Assembly (NCBI GenBank): GCA_017501545.1
Contig: JAFVWS010000012.1
Coordinates: 1-41,663 of the forward strand
DNA from: Clostridia bacterium
GTDB taxonomy: Bacteria; Bacillota; Clostridia; Oscillospirales; CAG-272
Reading direction: 5' to 3'
DNA length: 41,663 bases
Positions within the stretch are counted from its first letter, which is position 1; each line of letters opens with the position of its first letter. Below, in pieces: positions 16,754-26,181 of this stretch. The notes under the pieces are model-generated. The model did not search any database and was not told where the DNA came from. It saw nothing but the letters and a program-made list of their open reading frames with translations. The translations under genes were made by a program, and so were the position numbers.

Positions 16754-18013
16754 ATGAAAAGAACAGAAAAATTTATTCAATTTGGTGAGGGTGGTTTTTT
16801 ACGTGGATTTGCTGATTGGATGATTCAAAAAATAAATGACTCAACCGATTTTGATGGTAGTGTTGTAGTTGTACAACCTATTAAAGAGGGGCTTTGTGAT
16901 ATGCTTGAGGCTCAGGGCTGCAAGTACACCCACTTGGTCCGTGGTACTGAGGGCTATGAATCAAGCGTTATTGACGTTATATCAAGATGTGTAAAGCCTT
17001 ATGATGATTTTGACAGCTATCTAAATCTTGCCTCTCAGCCCGAATTAAGATACATAATTTCAAATACCACTGAGGCAGGTATTACATATAGTGATAGCGA
17101 CAAGGCAACTGATGCTCCCCCTGCCACCTTTCCTGCCAAGGTTACTCTACTTTTAAAGAGAAGATTTGAGCTTGGGCTGTCTGGCTTTATTTTCTTACCC
17201 TGCGAGCTTATTGACAGAAATGGTGACAATTTAAAATCTTGCATTTTAAAATATGCCGACCTTTGGGGCTTTGATGATGATTTTAAAGCTTGGGTGAAAA
17301 ATGAAAACGTGTTTACAAACACCTTAGTTGACCGTATAAATACAGGCTATCCTAAGGGTGAGGAAATTGAGCTTACCTTTAATGACAAAATGGTAAACAC
17401 ATCAGAATTTTTCCATCTTTGGGTAATTGAAACTGATTATGACCTCGAAAGTGAGCTTCCGTTTAAGAAGGCTGGCTTAAACGTTATAGTAACAAAGGAT
17501 GCGCTTGAAAGATACAGAACAAGAAAGGTGCGTATTTTAAACGGTGCGCACACCTCACTTGTGCCTTATGCATTGCTTTCCGGCTTTGATACTGTTAAAT
17601 CCTGCGTTGATGATGAAAAAATGAACGCATATATTAAAAAGTGTGTGTTTGAGGAGATTATACCAACTCTTGATTTGCCAAGGGACGAGCTTGAGGGATA
17701 TGCAAACGACGTGCTTGTGCGCTTCTCTAACCCTTATATTAAGCATTATCTTTCTTCAATTGCGCTTAACTCGGTTAGCAAATTTAAGGTTAGAGTTTTG
17801 CCATCTATTCTTGAATATAAAAAGCGCTTTGGCACTTATCCAAAAACACTTATATTCGCTCTTAAAAAGCTACTTGAGTTTTATAAAACCGATATGACAA
17901 ATGATGACCCAGCTATTTGCGCATTTTTAAAGACTGCAACCACCGCTGAGGCGCTTGCAAATGAGTCGCTTTGGGGTCAGGATTTAAGCTGTCTATTAGG
18001 AGATTTGGAATGA
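16754..18013 (+). CDS. uxaB: Tagaturonate reductase (altronate oxidoreductase)
   Basis: A 419-residue NAD-dependent polyol dehydrogenase of the mannitol dehydrogenase family. It has the N-terminal nucleotide-binding segment IQFGEGGFLRGFADWMI (8-24) and the catalytic-region block RKVRILNGAHTSLVP (~257-271), whose Lys-x4-Asn-Gly-x-His pattern is typical. It reduces D-tagaturonate to D-altronate, the second step of galacturonate catabolism. It is shorter than the E. coli protein (~480) but keeps both domains. GTGAGG precedes the ATG. The stop codon overlaps the uxaA start, showing a tight operon. Confidence 0.9.
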   Translation: MKRTEKFIQFGEGGFLRGFADWMIQKINDSTDFDGSVVVVQPIKEGLCDMLEAQGCKYTHLVRGTEGYESSVIDVISRCVKPYDDFDSYLNLASQPELRYIISNTTEAGITYSDSDKATDAPPATFPAKVTLLLKRRFELGLSGFIFLPCELIDRNGDNLKSCILKYADLWGFDDDFKAWVKNENVFTNTLVDRINTGYPKGEEIELTFNDKMVNTSEFFHLWVIETDYDLESELPFKKAGLNVIVTKDALERYRTRKVRILNGAHTSLVPYALLSGFDTVKSCVDDEKMNAYIKKCVFEEIIPTLDLPRDELEGYANDVLVRFSNPYIKHYLSSIALNSVSKFKVRVLPSILEYKKRFGTYPKTLIFALKKLLEFYKTDMTNDDPAICAFLKTATTAEALANESLWGQDLSCLLGDLE

Positions 18014-19377
18014 TAATTAACAAGCTTGATAATGTCGAGATAAGCCTTCAAGACGGGCACAAATATGCGCTTTGTGATATAAAGGCTGGCTCAAACGTCA
18101 TAAAATATGGCAACCCTATTGGTCACGCAACGGCTGATATAAAGAAGGGTGAGCATGTACATACACACAACCTAAAGACTAATCTTTCTGGCAACCTTGA
18201 ATACAAGTATTCGGGTGGTATAAAATATCAAAAATTAGACACGTCTGACACATTTTTAGGTTATTTGCGTGAAAATGGCGACGTTGGCATTAGAAATGAA
18301 ATATGGATTATACCAACCGTTGGCTGTGTAAATAAAATAGCCGAGGAGCTTGCCAAAAAAACAGGCGCGTTTGCTTACACCCATCCATTTGGCTGCTCAC
18401 AGCTTGGAGATGACCAAAAAATCACTCAGCTAATTTTACGTGGACTTGTAAATCACCCTAATGCTGGCGGAGTTTTAGTGCTTGGCCTTGGCTGTGAGAA
18501 TAACAACATTACTGAGTTTAAAAGAGTGCTTGGTGAGTGGAACGAATGTAGAGTTAAGTTTCTTAACTGTCAAGACTACGAGGACGAAATTTCCGAGGGT
18601 GTAAGGATAATTAATGAGCTTAAGGAATACGCCTCTAAATTTGAAAAAACGCCCATACCTGTGTCTAAATTGCGTGTTGGTCTTAAGTGTGGTGGCAGTG
18701 ATGGATATAGTGGAATTTCAGCTAACCCACTGCTTGGTCGCTTTAGTGATACGCTAACCTCGCTTGGTGGCTCAGTTGTATTAACAGAGGTGCCCGAAAT
18801 GTTTGGCGCTGAGCATCTTTTGATGCAAAGGGCTGAAAACGAGGACGTATTTAATAAAACAGTTTCACTTATTAACAATTTTAAAAATTACTATGTGACA
18901 CACAATCAGGTTGTTTATGAAAACCCATCTCCTGGCAATAAGGCTGGTGGAATTACCACTCTTGAGGAAAAATCACTTGGCTGTGTGCAAAAGGGTGGTG
19001 GCTCAGTTGTGCGTGACGTGCTTGACTATGGCGACACAATAAAAGCAAATGGACTTTCACTGCTTAACGGCCCTGGCAATGATATTGTAGCTATTACTAA
19101 TTTAACTGCCTGTGGTGTACATATGATTTTATTTACAACTGGTCGTGGCACGCCTCTTGGCGCTCCTGTACCAACTATAAAGGTTGCAACAAATAATGCC
19201 CTTGCTACCAAAAAATCCTCTTGGATTGATTTTGATGCCTCACCTACTCTTTGTGGCAAAGATTTAGACAAGGAATTTTTTGAGTACGTAATGGCTGTTG
19301 CAGGTGGTAAGGAAACGAAAAACGAAGAAAAGAATTACCGTGAAATTTCTATTTTCAAGGACGGAGTTACACTATGA
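18010..19377 (+). CDS. uxaA: Altronate dehydratase
   Basis: A 455-residue altronate dehydratase that converts D-altronate to 2-keto-3-deoxygluconate. The small N-terminal SAF-like domain (~1-75, ending near KKGEHVHTHNL) is followed by the large C-terminal domain with LGLGCENNN and GLKCGGSDGYSGISANP, whose cysteines are candidate iron ligands. The ATG at 18010 overlaps the uxaB stop (ATGA), which is preferred over a frame that starts 13 codons earlier inside uxaB. It ends with a four-base ATGA overlap into uxaC. GGAG lies just before the start. Confidence 0.93.
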   Translation: MIINKLDNVEISLQDGHKYALCDIKAGSNVIKYGNPIGHATADIKKGEHVHTHNLKTNLSGNLEYKYSGGIKYQKLDTSDTFLGYLRENGDVGIRNEIWIIPTVGCVNKIAEELAKKTGAFAYTHPFGCSQLGDDQKITQLILRGLVNHPNAGGVLVLGLGCENNNITEFKRVLGEWNECRVKFLNCQDYEDEISEGVRIINELKEYASKFEKTPIPVSKLRVGLKCGGSDGYSGISANPLLGRFSDTLTSLGGSVVLTEVPEMFGAEHLLMQRAENEDVFNKTVSLINNFKNYYVTHNQVVYENPSPGNKAGGITTLEEKSLGCVQKGGGSVVRDVLDYGDTIKANGLSLLNGPGNDIVAITNLTACGVHMILFTTGRGTPLGAPVPTIKVATNNALATKKSSWIDFDASPTLCGKDLDKEFFEYVMAVAGGKETKNEEKNYREISIFKDGVTL

Positions 19378-20741
19378 AAACTATTATAAATGACGATTTT
19401 ATTCTTAGAAGTAAAACTGCTAAGGAGCTATATAGCAAGGTTAAGAATTTACCTATTATTGACTATCACTGTCACTTAGACCCAAAGCTAATTGCTATTG
19501 ACTATAGGTTTGACAATCTTGGAGAGCTACTCCTTGGTGGCGACCACTATAAATGGCGTATGATGCGCTCCTTTGGTGTTGACGAGGAGTATATCACAGG
19601 AAATGCGTCCTACAAGGACAAATTCCGTGAGTTTGCAAGAGCCCTCTCCTATGCTATTGGCAATCCTCTCTACCACTGGACACACTTAGAGCTTAAAAAA
19701 TATTTCGGAATTGACGAGGCGCTTACCGAGGAAAATGCAGATGAGATTTATGAAAGATGCACTGCTCTTTTAAGAACACCTGAATTTTCTTGTCGTAACC
19801 TTATTAAAAATTCAAACGTTGAGGTTGTTTGCACAACTGACGACCCTATTGACACCCTATGCTATCACGACCAAATTAAGGAAAGTGGCTTTGGTGTAAA
19901 GGTGCTTCCTGCTTTCCGTCCTGACAAGGCGGTTAATATTCACAAGGAAACATTTCTACCTTATATTGAAAAGACTGGCGTTAAGAGCTACGAGGAATTA
20001 AAGTCTTGGCTTGCAAGCCGTCTTGACTTCTTCCACGAAAAGGGCTGTCGCCTCTCCGACCATGGTCTTGACTTTATTCCATATGCCAAGGGCGATGCTG
20101 GTGCTATTTTTGACAAGGCGCTTAAGGGTGAGGCGCTTACAAATGAGGAAATAAGCGCCTATATGACTGACTTGCTTGTTTTCTTTGGCAAGGAATATGC
20201 ATCTCGTGGTTGGTGCATGCAAATACACGTTGGTGCTATTAGAAACAATAACACAAAGATGTATAAATTGATCGGCCCTGACACTGGCTACGATAGCATT
20301 GCTGAAACTAACCTTGGTGAAAATCTTGCAAGGCTAATGGACACGCTTGAAATGACAAACGAGCTACCAAGAACTATTCTTTACTCACTAAATCCAAAGG
20401 ACAACTACGTGCTTGGCACTCTTATGGGTTGCTTCCAAGGTAGTGGTATTGGCTCTAAGATTCAGCTTGGCTCTGGTTGGTGGTTTAACGACCAAAAGGA
20501 CGGTATGGAGGAGCAACTAAAGGCACTTGGGAACCTTGGTGTGCTTGGATGCTTTGTTGGTATGCTTACAGACTCACGTAGCTTTGTTTCATACACAAGA
20601 CACGATTATTTCCGTAGAATTCTTTGCAATCTTATTGGCACTTGGGTTGAAAATGGACTTTACCCAAATGACGAAAAAATGCTTGAAAAAATCGTATGTG
20701 GTATTTCATACGAGAATGCTAAGAATTATTTTAATTTTTAA
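19374..20741 (+). CDS. uxaC: Uronate isomerase
   Basis: A 455-residue glucuronate/galacturonate isomerase of the amidohydrolase superfamily that turns D-galacturonate into D-tagaturonate. Conserved parts include the metal-site YHCHLDP (~30-36), the LGELLLGGDHYKWRMMRS block and WCMQIHVGAIRNNN (~281-294). Length is close to the family norm (~470). The start overlaps uxaA by four bases. With uxaB and uxaA the operon covers galacturonate to 2-keto-3-deoxygluconate; the kinase and aldolase for the last steps are not in the window. Confidence 0.95.
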   Translation: MKTIINDDFILRSKTAKELYSKVKNLPIIDYHCHLDPKLIAIDYRFDNLGELLLGGDHYKWRMMRSFGVDEEYITGNASYKDKFREFARALSYAIGNPLYHWTHLELKKYFGIDEALTEENADEIYERCTALLRTPEFSCRNLIKNSNVEVVCTTDDPIDTLCYHDQIKESGFGVKVLPAFRPDKAVNIHKETFLPYIEKTGVKSYEELKSWLASRLDFFHEKGCRLSDHGLDFIPYAKGDAGAIFDKALKGEALTNEEISAYMTDLLVFFGKEYASRGWCMQIHVGAIRNNNTKMYKLIGPDTGYDSIAETNLGENLARLMDTLEMTNELPRTILYSLNPKDNYVLGTLMGCFQGSGIGSKIQLGSGWWFNDQKDGMEEQLKALGNLGVLGCFVGMLTDSRSFVSYTRHDYFRRILCNLIGTWVENGLYPNDEKMLEKIVCGISYENAKNYFNF

Positions 20742-20744
20742 AAT

Positions 20745-20771
20745 AGATTCTATCGCTACGCTTTAGAATGA
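20745..20771. repeat. Short inverted repeat after uxaC
   Basis: ATTCTA (20747-20752) and TAGAAT (20764-20769) flank TCGCTACGCTT. The layout resembles the short ATTCT...AGAATGAC palindromes scattered between genes in many bacterial genomes. Only one copy is seen here. Confidence 0.3.
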
Positions 20772-20779
20772 CATATTAG

Positions 20780-20809
20780 AAAAGCACTTGCAAACGCAAG
20801 TGCTTTTTA
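20780..20809. terminator. Bidirectional terminator between uxaC and the lipoprotein
   Basis: A perfect 12-bp hairpin, AAAAGCACTTGC/GCAAGTGCTTTT, with an AAAC loop. It separates the convergent uxaC and lipoprotein genes. Confidence 0.85.
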
Positions 20810-20811
20810 TC

Positions 20812-22758
20812 TTACCAATCAGATTCTATACTGACAATTTCACCAGATTCTTTGTTTATTTTGTAGGTGTAAGTAAAATAGTCTAATAAATCGGGCGTTA
20901 AATTAGAGTCGTCGCCTACATATTCCAAGTCAAAAAATACATAGAAATAAGCTGTATTATCACCCTCAATTATTCTTGGCTTGTAAACAAAGCCATCAGG
21001 TGGAGTGTCAATGCCAAGTTCCTTTTCAAAATGGGTGTTTGCTATCTCTATTGCCTCTGCCTCAGTGATATTATGCTCAACCTTGCCGTCCTCTATATCG
21101 CGTGGGTTATATGCAAGTGCGCAAGCAATTGGTATTTTTGTTTCGTCCCAGCTTGGTTGAATTTCGTTTTTATCAATTTTTTCCGCTCTTTCCATATCTA
21201 AAACAAGGTAAAGGGTAGTTCCTTCATACTCGTCAAGACTGACAAAATCGCCATCTCTGTTTAAAATTACGTACTCATCTCCCCAACGGAAATCATACTT
21301 TGCTTTTATGGCTTCACTATCAATCTCGTCACCAAGAAGCGTAAATACCGTTGAATATTCATATCTATACGAGATAACCTCACCGTCATAAAGATCGGTT
21401 GAGCCGGGATAGGTTTCTGCTGTCATAAAATACCCTGTGTGTTCTACGATAAGCATATCCCCTGCTGTAATATCAAGTGGCTCCTCAATGTCTATATGAA
21501 TATATGAGTCGTCACAGAGCAATTTAGCATAAGCTTTACCCGACAAAGTTTCAAACACGTGCCAATATGCATAAGTGTACATAAAGCGTGAGGTTTTTAT
21601 GTCCTCCTTATTATTTTCTCCTTCTATTGATATTTCAAGTATTTCGCCGGTTACTTTATCAATGGTGTAGTAATATGCATCACCAACTGTGCCGTTTGTA
21701 TATAGCTTTTTGAAATATACCGTATAGTTGCCGCCATCTTCAATACTCATTCCCTGAGAATAGCGGAAGCCATTTCCGTCCTCGGCATAGTTTTTGTAAA
21801 AATGCTCCTCTGCTATTTCGCTCGCTTCTTCTGCGGTTATCTTTGACGGTTGACCTGCCTCTAAATCACGTGGGTTATATGCAAACATAGATGCGATAGG
21901 AATTATTTTGTCTGGTTGTTCCACATCAAGGTCTGAAAAATCCTCATTCCATCCATAATCAGGAAGTCTTTTTTGGTCAATAACAAGATATATTTCATCT
22001 CCGTTATATTCATCTAATGGGACAAAATTACCGACACGGTCAACGATTACATATTCCTCGTCAAGGTCGTATGAGTTTTTTATAAATTCGGTGCTATAAG
22101 CTTCGCCCGTAAGATGTATCACATGCGCATATTCAAATGAATAGGAAATTACCTCTCCGTTACGCAAACCATGTGAGCCGGGGTAACTTAGTTCTGTCCA
22201 AATTTCGCCTGTGTGGACTATTTTAATTATATCGCCTGCTACTATGTCATTTGGCACTTCAATTCTGCCAAAGGAGTTATCTAAATATCCATCGTCGCAA
22301 AGCAATGTTAGCTTGCCTAAAACGTGCCAACCGTAGTCATAGGTATATTGTAAGGTTGTCGTATTAATCTTGGGCTCGGGCTCGGGTTCGGGCTCTGGAG
22401 TTGGATTTGGATTTGGTGTCGGCTCAGGCTTTTCTTCTAAAATATCAGGGTTTGGCTTATTACAGCGGGCGCATTTTTCAAGGACATTGCCATTTTCGTC
22501 AGTGAAAAGGTGGTCAAAATTATCCTCACCCTCGGTGAGTCCGCAATAGCCACAGGTAGCCTTGTGAGTGCATTGTATTGCGTCATTTGTTGCCCACAAA
22601 TGGCCCTTTATGTTATATGGCTTTCCACAGAAATTACATTTAGTGTCGCAGTAGGTATTATCATACTCATGCTCACATACTTTATTTCCACAAGCAACAA
22701 AAATTAATGATATCATCAATACTATTAGAAATAATGAAATTAATTTGGTTTTTTTCAT
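20812..22758 (-). CDS. Lipoprotein with Cys-pair domain and duplicated ~250-residue module
   Basis: A 648-residue protein I cannot assign to a known function. A lipoprotein signal peptide ends at C23 (IFVAC). Residues 28-99 hold cysteines in knuckle-like spacing (C28, C37, C41/C44, C63, C69/C72, C96/C99) with phrases such as CGKPYN, CGYCG and CARCNKP, so several metal-binding knuckles are likely. A Pro/Glu linker (~111-129) follows. Then come two related modules, ~131-378 and ~388-648. Matching anchors in both are YTY...WHV, LLCDD, AGD followed by a hydrophobic strand and HTG, YPGS...GEVISY, EYVI, F-V-L-DEY, IPIA...AYNPRD, a helix rich in EA/EI, and a final Y-I-K-GEI strand reminiscent of PepSY modules. 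It probably acts on the outer face of the membrane. Confidence 0.82.
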   Translation of the reverse strand: MKKTKLISLFLIVLMISLIFVACGNKVCEHEYDNTYCDTKCNFCGKPYNIKGHLWATNDAIQCTHKATCGYCGLTEGEDNFDHLFTDENGNVLEKCARCNKPNPDILEEKPEPTPNPNPTPEPEPEPEPKINTTTLQYTYDYGWHVLGKLTLLCDDGYLDNSFGRIEVPNDIVAGDIIKIVHTGEIWTELSYPGSHGLRNGEVISYSFEYAHVIHLTGEAYSTEFIKNSYDLDEEYVIVDRVGNFVPLDEYNGDEIYLVIDQKRLPDYGWNEDFSDLDVEQPDKIIPIASMFAYNPRDLEAGQPSKITAEEASEIAEEHFYKNYAEDGNGFRYSQGMSIEDGGNYTVYFKKLYTNGTVGDAYYYTIDKVTGEILEISIEGENNKEDIKTSRFMYTYAYWHVFETLSGKAYAKLLCDDSYIHIDIEEPLDITAGDMLIVEHTGYFMTAETYPGSTDLYDGEVISYRYEYSTVFTLLGDEIDSEAIKAKYDFRWGDEYVILNRDGDFVSLDEYEGTTLYLVLDMERAEKIDKNEIQPSWDETKIPIACALAYNPRDIEDGKVEHNITEAEAIEIANTHFEKELGIDTPPDGFVYKPRIIEGDNTAYFYVFFDLEYVGDDSNLTPDLLDYFTYTYKINKESGEIVSIESDW

Positions 22759-22844
22759 AACTCTTCCTCCTTTTTAAGAAAAGTCTTGCTTCTCTCTACT
22801 AATATAGACGAAATTTTTAGTTATTTGGTTACATTGTATAAAAA

Positions 22845-22873
22845 ATTTTATCACAATTTATTATTTTTGTCAA
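22845..22873 (-). promoter_or_regulatory. Promoter of the lipoprotein gene
   Basis: On the minus strand: consensus TTGACA, 17-base spacer, TAAAAT with a TGA extension before the -10. It leaves an ~80-base leader before the start codon, which has AAGGAGG. Confidence 0.7.
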
Positions 22874-22881
22874 TAATAAAC

Positions 22882-22913
22882 AAAAAGCCCTTGCTTAGCG
22901 CAAAGGCTTTTTT
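22882..22913 (-). terminator. Terminator of pepD
   Basis: A 13-bp hairpin with one mismatch (AAAAAGCCCTTGC against GCAAAGGCTTTTT), TTAGC loop, directly after the pepD stop on the minus strand. Confidence 0.75.
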
Positions 22914-22914
22914 A

Positions 22915-24342
22915 TTACTGTGTTTTTAAAAAATTGCACACTGTGTCATAAATTCTATCCATTGAGTCAATTTCCATTGTTTCTTTTGGTGTGTGCAAAT
23001 CGTGTACGTTTGCGCCAACGGAAATGGCGCTAAGTCCCTTTACGGCTGAGGTGATAAGACCACACTCAAGTCCTGCGTGGATTAGTGTTGGCTCGGTTTT
23101 TTTGCCAGTTGCTTCATAATATGCTTTTTGATATTTTAAAACAAGAGGGGAATTTGCCTCATCCTGCCATGATGGGTATCTTTCGTGGTGATAGTAATCT
23201 GCCCCTATTTCGTTTGCTATCCTTTCAAGCTCATTTGTTGAATAATCAAGCCCCTCTTTTGTGTATGCACGAGAGGAAAAGCCAACCATTATTTTGCTTT
23301 CCTCTGTCCTTATTCTTGCTAAATTTCTTGAAATTGATGGCAAAATCGGAGCTACATCACGATATCTTAAAACTGCATTAGGAATAGACAATAGCTTTAG
23401 CATTTTTTCGGTATCAGCCAAGGAAAAGGCGCTTGACGTGTCTGTTTTTTCAACATTAAATATAAGGCCCTTGTCCTCTTTTTTAGCTGGCTTGCTTAAA
23501 ATTTCGCTTGTGATTTTGTCCTTCGCTTTTTCAAATGCGTCGCTATTTACTGGTACTATAATGCACTCACACTCACGTGGGATTGCGTTGTCCTTATCGC
23601 CACCTGAAATATAGCTGATTTTATAATCTGTTATTTCTTTAATAAGCCCTAACGCTTCACCCATCAATTTGTGCGCGTTAAGTCTATTTTTATCAATATC
23701 CTCACCAGAGTGTCCACCAGATAAGCCACTAATTGTTAATTTATAAGCGGTATTTTCGTTTGCTTCTTTCTTAAGAGGCAAGGTCATTTCAGTCCTTACG
23801 CCACCACAGCATCCGATAATAACAGTATTTTCCTCGGCAGAGTCAAGATTTATCATTTGCTTAGCCTTAACCCTGCTATAATCAAATGCACCAGCACCAA
23901 CAAGTCCTATTTCCTCACTGGAGGTAAAAAGACACTCTAGCCGAGGGTTTGAAATATCGCTTTCCAAAATTGCAAGCATAATTGCAACACCAAAGCCGTC
24001 ATCAGCGCCAAGAGTGGTATCGTTTGCCATTAAAATATTGCCATTTTGGATTAATTCAATGGGGTCAGTGTCGAAATTATGGATTTTTCCACTATTCTTT
24101 TCAGCCACCATATCTGTGTGTGCCTGAAGCATTACTGTATCCTCGTTTTCTCTGCCACAGCTTGCCTCCTTAACGACGAAAACGTTATTTGCACTGTCAC
24201 GATAGCAAAAAAGCCCGCGCTTCCTTGCAAAGGATTCTATATAGCTTGCAATTTGGTCCTCTTTTTTTGATGGACGAGGAATTTTTGATATTTCTTCAAA
24301 ATAATAAAATGGTCTTTCGTTTCTTACTCCAGTAATTATCAT
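22915..24342 (-). CDS. pepD: Aminoacyl-histidine dipeptidase (M20 family)
   Basis: A 475-residue cytosolic metallopeptidase of family M20C (PepD, beta-Ala-His dipeptidase type). It shows the first zinc-site motif QAHTDMV (~73-79), the bridging D in TLGADDGFG (~112-120), the catalytic glutamate pair in TSSEEIGLVGA (~141-151) and the late HAGLECGL block (~424-431) that carries the last ligand region. It cleaves Xaa-His and related dipeptides. AAGGATGA precedes the ATG. It is a single gene with its own promoter (palindrome overlapping the -10) and terminator. Confidence 0.93.
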   Translation of the reverse strand: MIITGVRNERPFYYFEEISKIPRPSKKEDQIASYIESFARKRGLFCYRDSANNVFVVKEASCGRENEDTVMLQAHTDMVAEKNSGKIHNFDTDPIELIQNGNILMANDTTLGADDGFGVAIMLAILESDISNPRLECLFTSSEEIGLVGAGAFDYSRVKAKQMINLDSAEENTVIIGCCGGVRTEMTLPLKKEANENTAYKLTISGLSGGHSGEDIDKNRLNAHKLMGEALGLIKEITDYKISYISGGDKDNAIPRECECIIVPVNSDAFEKAKDKITSEILSKPAKKEDKGLIFNVEKTDTSSAFSLADTEKMLKLLSIPNAVLRYRDVAPILPSISRNLARIRTEESKIMVGFSSRAYTKEGLDYSTNELERIANEIGADYYHHERYPSWQDEANSPLVLKYQKAYYEATGKKTEPTLIHAGLECGLITSAVKGLSAISVGANVHDLHTPKETMEIDSMDRIYDTVCNFLKTQ

Positions 24343-24378
24343 TGCAAAATCATCCTTAAATTTACTATTTATGACTTT

Positions 24379-24407
24379 ATTTTATCACTTTGGGATAAAA
24401 TTGTAAA
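24379..24407 (-). promoter_or_regulatory. pepD promoter with overlapping palindrome
   Basis: On the minus strand: TTTACA, 17-base spacer, TAAAAT with a TGA extension. A perfect 8-bp inverted repeat, ATTTTATC-N7-GATAAAAT, occupies 24379-24401, so the -10 is one arm of it. This may be an operator or chance symmetry in AT-rich DNA. Confidence 0.55.
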
Positions 24408-24434
24408 TAGGGTTTTAAAAGTATTCACTTTTAC

Positions 24435-24463
24435 TTGACACCGAAGTGTCAATAATATATAAT
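24435..24463 (+). promoter_or_regulatory. ATP synthase operon promoter with palindrome over the -35
   Basis: TTGACA (24435-24440), 17-base spacer, TATAAT (24458-24463). The -35 is part of a perfect inverted repeat TTGACAC-CGAA-GTGTCAA (24435-24452) that could serve as an operator. The start codon of atpI follows 53 bases after the -10. Confidence 0.65.
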
Positions 24464-24516
24464 AATATTATGTTGTAAAAAATATGCAAATCACACTTTT
24501 GAAGGGAGGTCTATGA

Positions 24517-24966
24517 TTGAAAAAGATTGATTCTGTTGTTCTAAAGGAAACTGCTTTTATTGCCATTATTTCCTTTATAATGAGTGCATTTATGCAGGCA
24601 ATTTTTCTAATTGTTAGCTATTGGCTACCTGAGGCGTGGGATTGGCGCGTTTTAGTTGGAAACCTAATTGGGCTTGCCTCTTGCGTTTTAAACTTTTTCT
24701 TAATGGCCTTAACCGTTCAAAGGGCGCTTGATAAGGAGCCTAAGGATGCAAAGAATTATATGCGTCTTTCACAAATGCTACGCACACTTATGCTTTTTGT
24801 CATTGCCTTGGGCGCTTACCTAATTGACCTGTTTGCATTTGATAACAGTGTAAGCTTTATTCTTGCTGTGGTTATTCCTTATATATTCCCGAGAATCGCG
24901 GTTATGCTCCGCCCTCTTGCTTCAAAAATCAAGCAAAGGAGGAATAAAGGCGATGAACAAAAATAA
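24517..24966 (+). CDS. atpI: AtpI-like small membrane protein of the ATP synthase operon
   Basis: A 149-residue protein with four predicted helices at the head of the ATP synthase operon. It fits the ATP synthase I (AtpI/UncI) group by position, size and layout, though sequence signatures are weak in this family. AtpI helps assemble the c ring and has been linked to Mg or Ca handling. The start is TTG at 24517 with GGGAGG seven bases upstream; the ATG four bases earlier is in another frame and stops after five codons. It overlaps atpB by 14 bases. Confidence 0.8.
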   Translation: MKKIDSVVLKETAFIAIISFIMSAFMQAIFLIVSYWLPEAWDWRVLVGNLIGLASCVLNFFLMALTVQRALDKEPKDAKNYMRLSQMLRTLMLFVIALGAYLIDLFAFDNSVSFILAVVIPYIFPRIAVMLRPLASKIKQRRNKGDEQK

Positions 24967-25855
24967 TAAAAAGTCAGTTGGCTTTATTTTGCTTGATATA
25001 TTCTATATCACCATGGCAATTTTGCCACTTGGTGTAGGAATTTTACTAAAGCTCATTTCGACTCCACCGTCTGATGGCGGGGTTACAATTTCAGGTGCAA
25101 GGGTTTTTTGGCACATTGATATATCAAGTAGTAATTTTCTTGATATTTTTATAACCGAGGCGCAGATTAACTCAGTCTTAGTTATCATTACGATACTTTT
25201 CGTATGCTTATTCTTAACGCATGGTCTTAAGCAAAAAATTTGGCTTAAGCGTCAGCACCTTGCAGAGATAATTATAGAAAAGGTTGACTCAATGGTTGCT
25301 GATAATATGGGTGAGCCGTTTAAGGCATTTCCACCATTTATCATAGCAATTATGGCGCTTTCCGCGTTTTCAAGCTTAATTACACTACTTGGCTTGTTCC
25401 CACCAACGTCTGATATTAATATTGTCGGTGGTTGGGCGATTTTAGTCTTCATTATTATCACTTATTATAAAATGAAGTGCGGTCTTGGCTACTACATTGG
25501 TGGATTTATGAAGCCTGTGTTTATCCTTGCACCTATCAACGCAATTGGTGAATTTGCAACACCTGTTTCAATGGCGTTTCGTCACTACGGAAACGTTATG
25601 TCCGGCGCTGTAATTTCTGTCCTTGTTTCATACTTTTTAGGACAGTTCTCCACTCTTTTATTTGGAGATGGCGCTATTTCAGTATTTCAGGTCGGCTTGC
25701 CTGCTATACTTTCACTGTATTTTGATATATTCAGTGGTTGCTTACAGGCATTTATATTCGCTATGCTTACTATGCTTAATATTTCAACGGCATTCGATGC
25801 CGACGAATATGAAAGAAGAAAAAAGAAAAAACTTGAGAAAAAACCAAAAAGATAA
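24953..25855 (+). CDS. atpB: ATP synthase F0 subunit a
   Basis: A 300-residue membrane subunit that forms the ion half-channels against the c ring. The essential arginine is R210, in PVSMAFRHYGN (~204-214), preceded by the FILAPINAIGEF helix that lines the path. The ATG at 24953 is preferred because AAGGAGG lies just upstream; the open frame extends 30 codons back inside atpI. It ends with a charged Lys/Arg tail. Confidence 0.95.
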   Translation: MNKNNKKSVGFILLDIFYITMAILPLGVGILLKLISTPPSDGGVTISGARVFWHIDISSSNFLDIFITEAQINSVLVIITILFVCLFLTHGLKQKIWLKRQHLAEIIIEKVDSMVADNMGEPFKAFPPFIIAIMALSAFSSLITLLGLFPPTSDINIVGGWAILVFIIITYYKMKCGLGYYIGGFMKPVFILAPINAIGEFATPVSMAFRHYGNVMSGAVISVLVSYFLGQFSTLLFGDGAISVFQVGLPAILSLYFDIFSGCLQAFIFAMLTMLNISTAFDADEYERRKKKKLEKKPKR

Positions 25856-26158
<303 letters not shown>

Positions 26159-26181
26159 TTATTTTTTAGGAAAATTTAACG

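Noticed and set aside
24863-24952. Longer atpB starting inside atpI
   Set aside because: A strong AAGGAGG precedes the ATG at 24953; the extension is an out-of-frame part of atpI.
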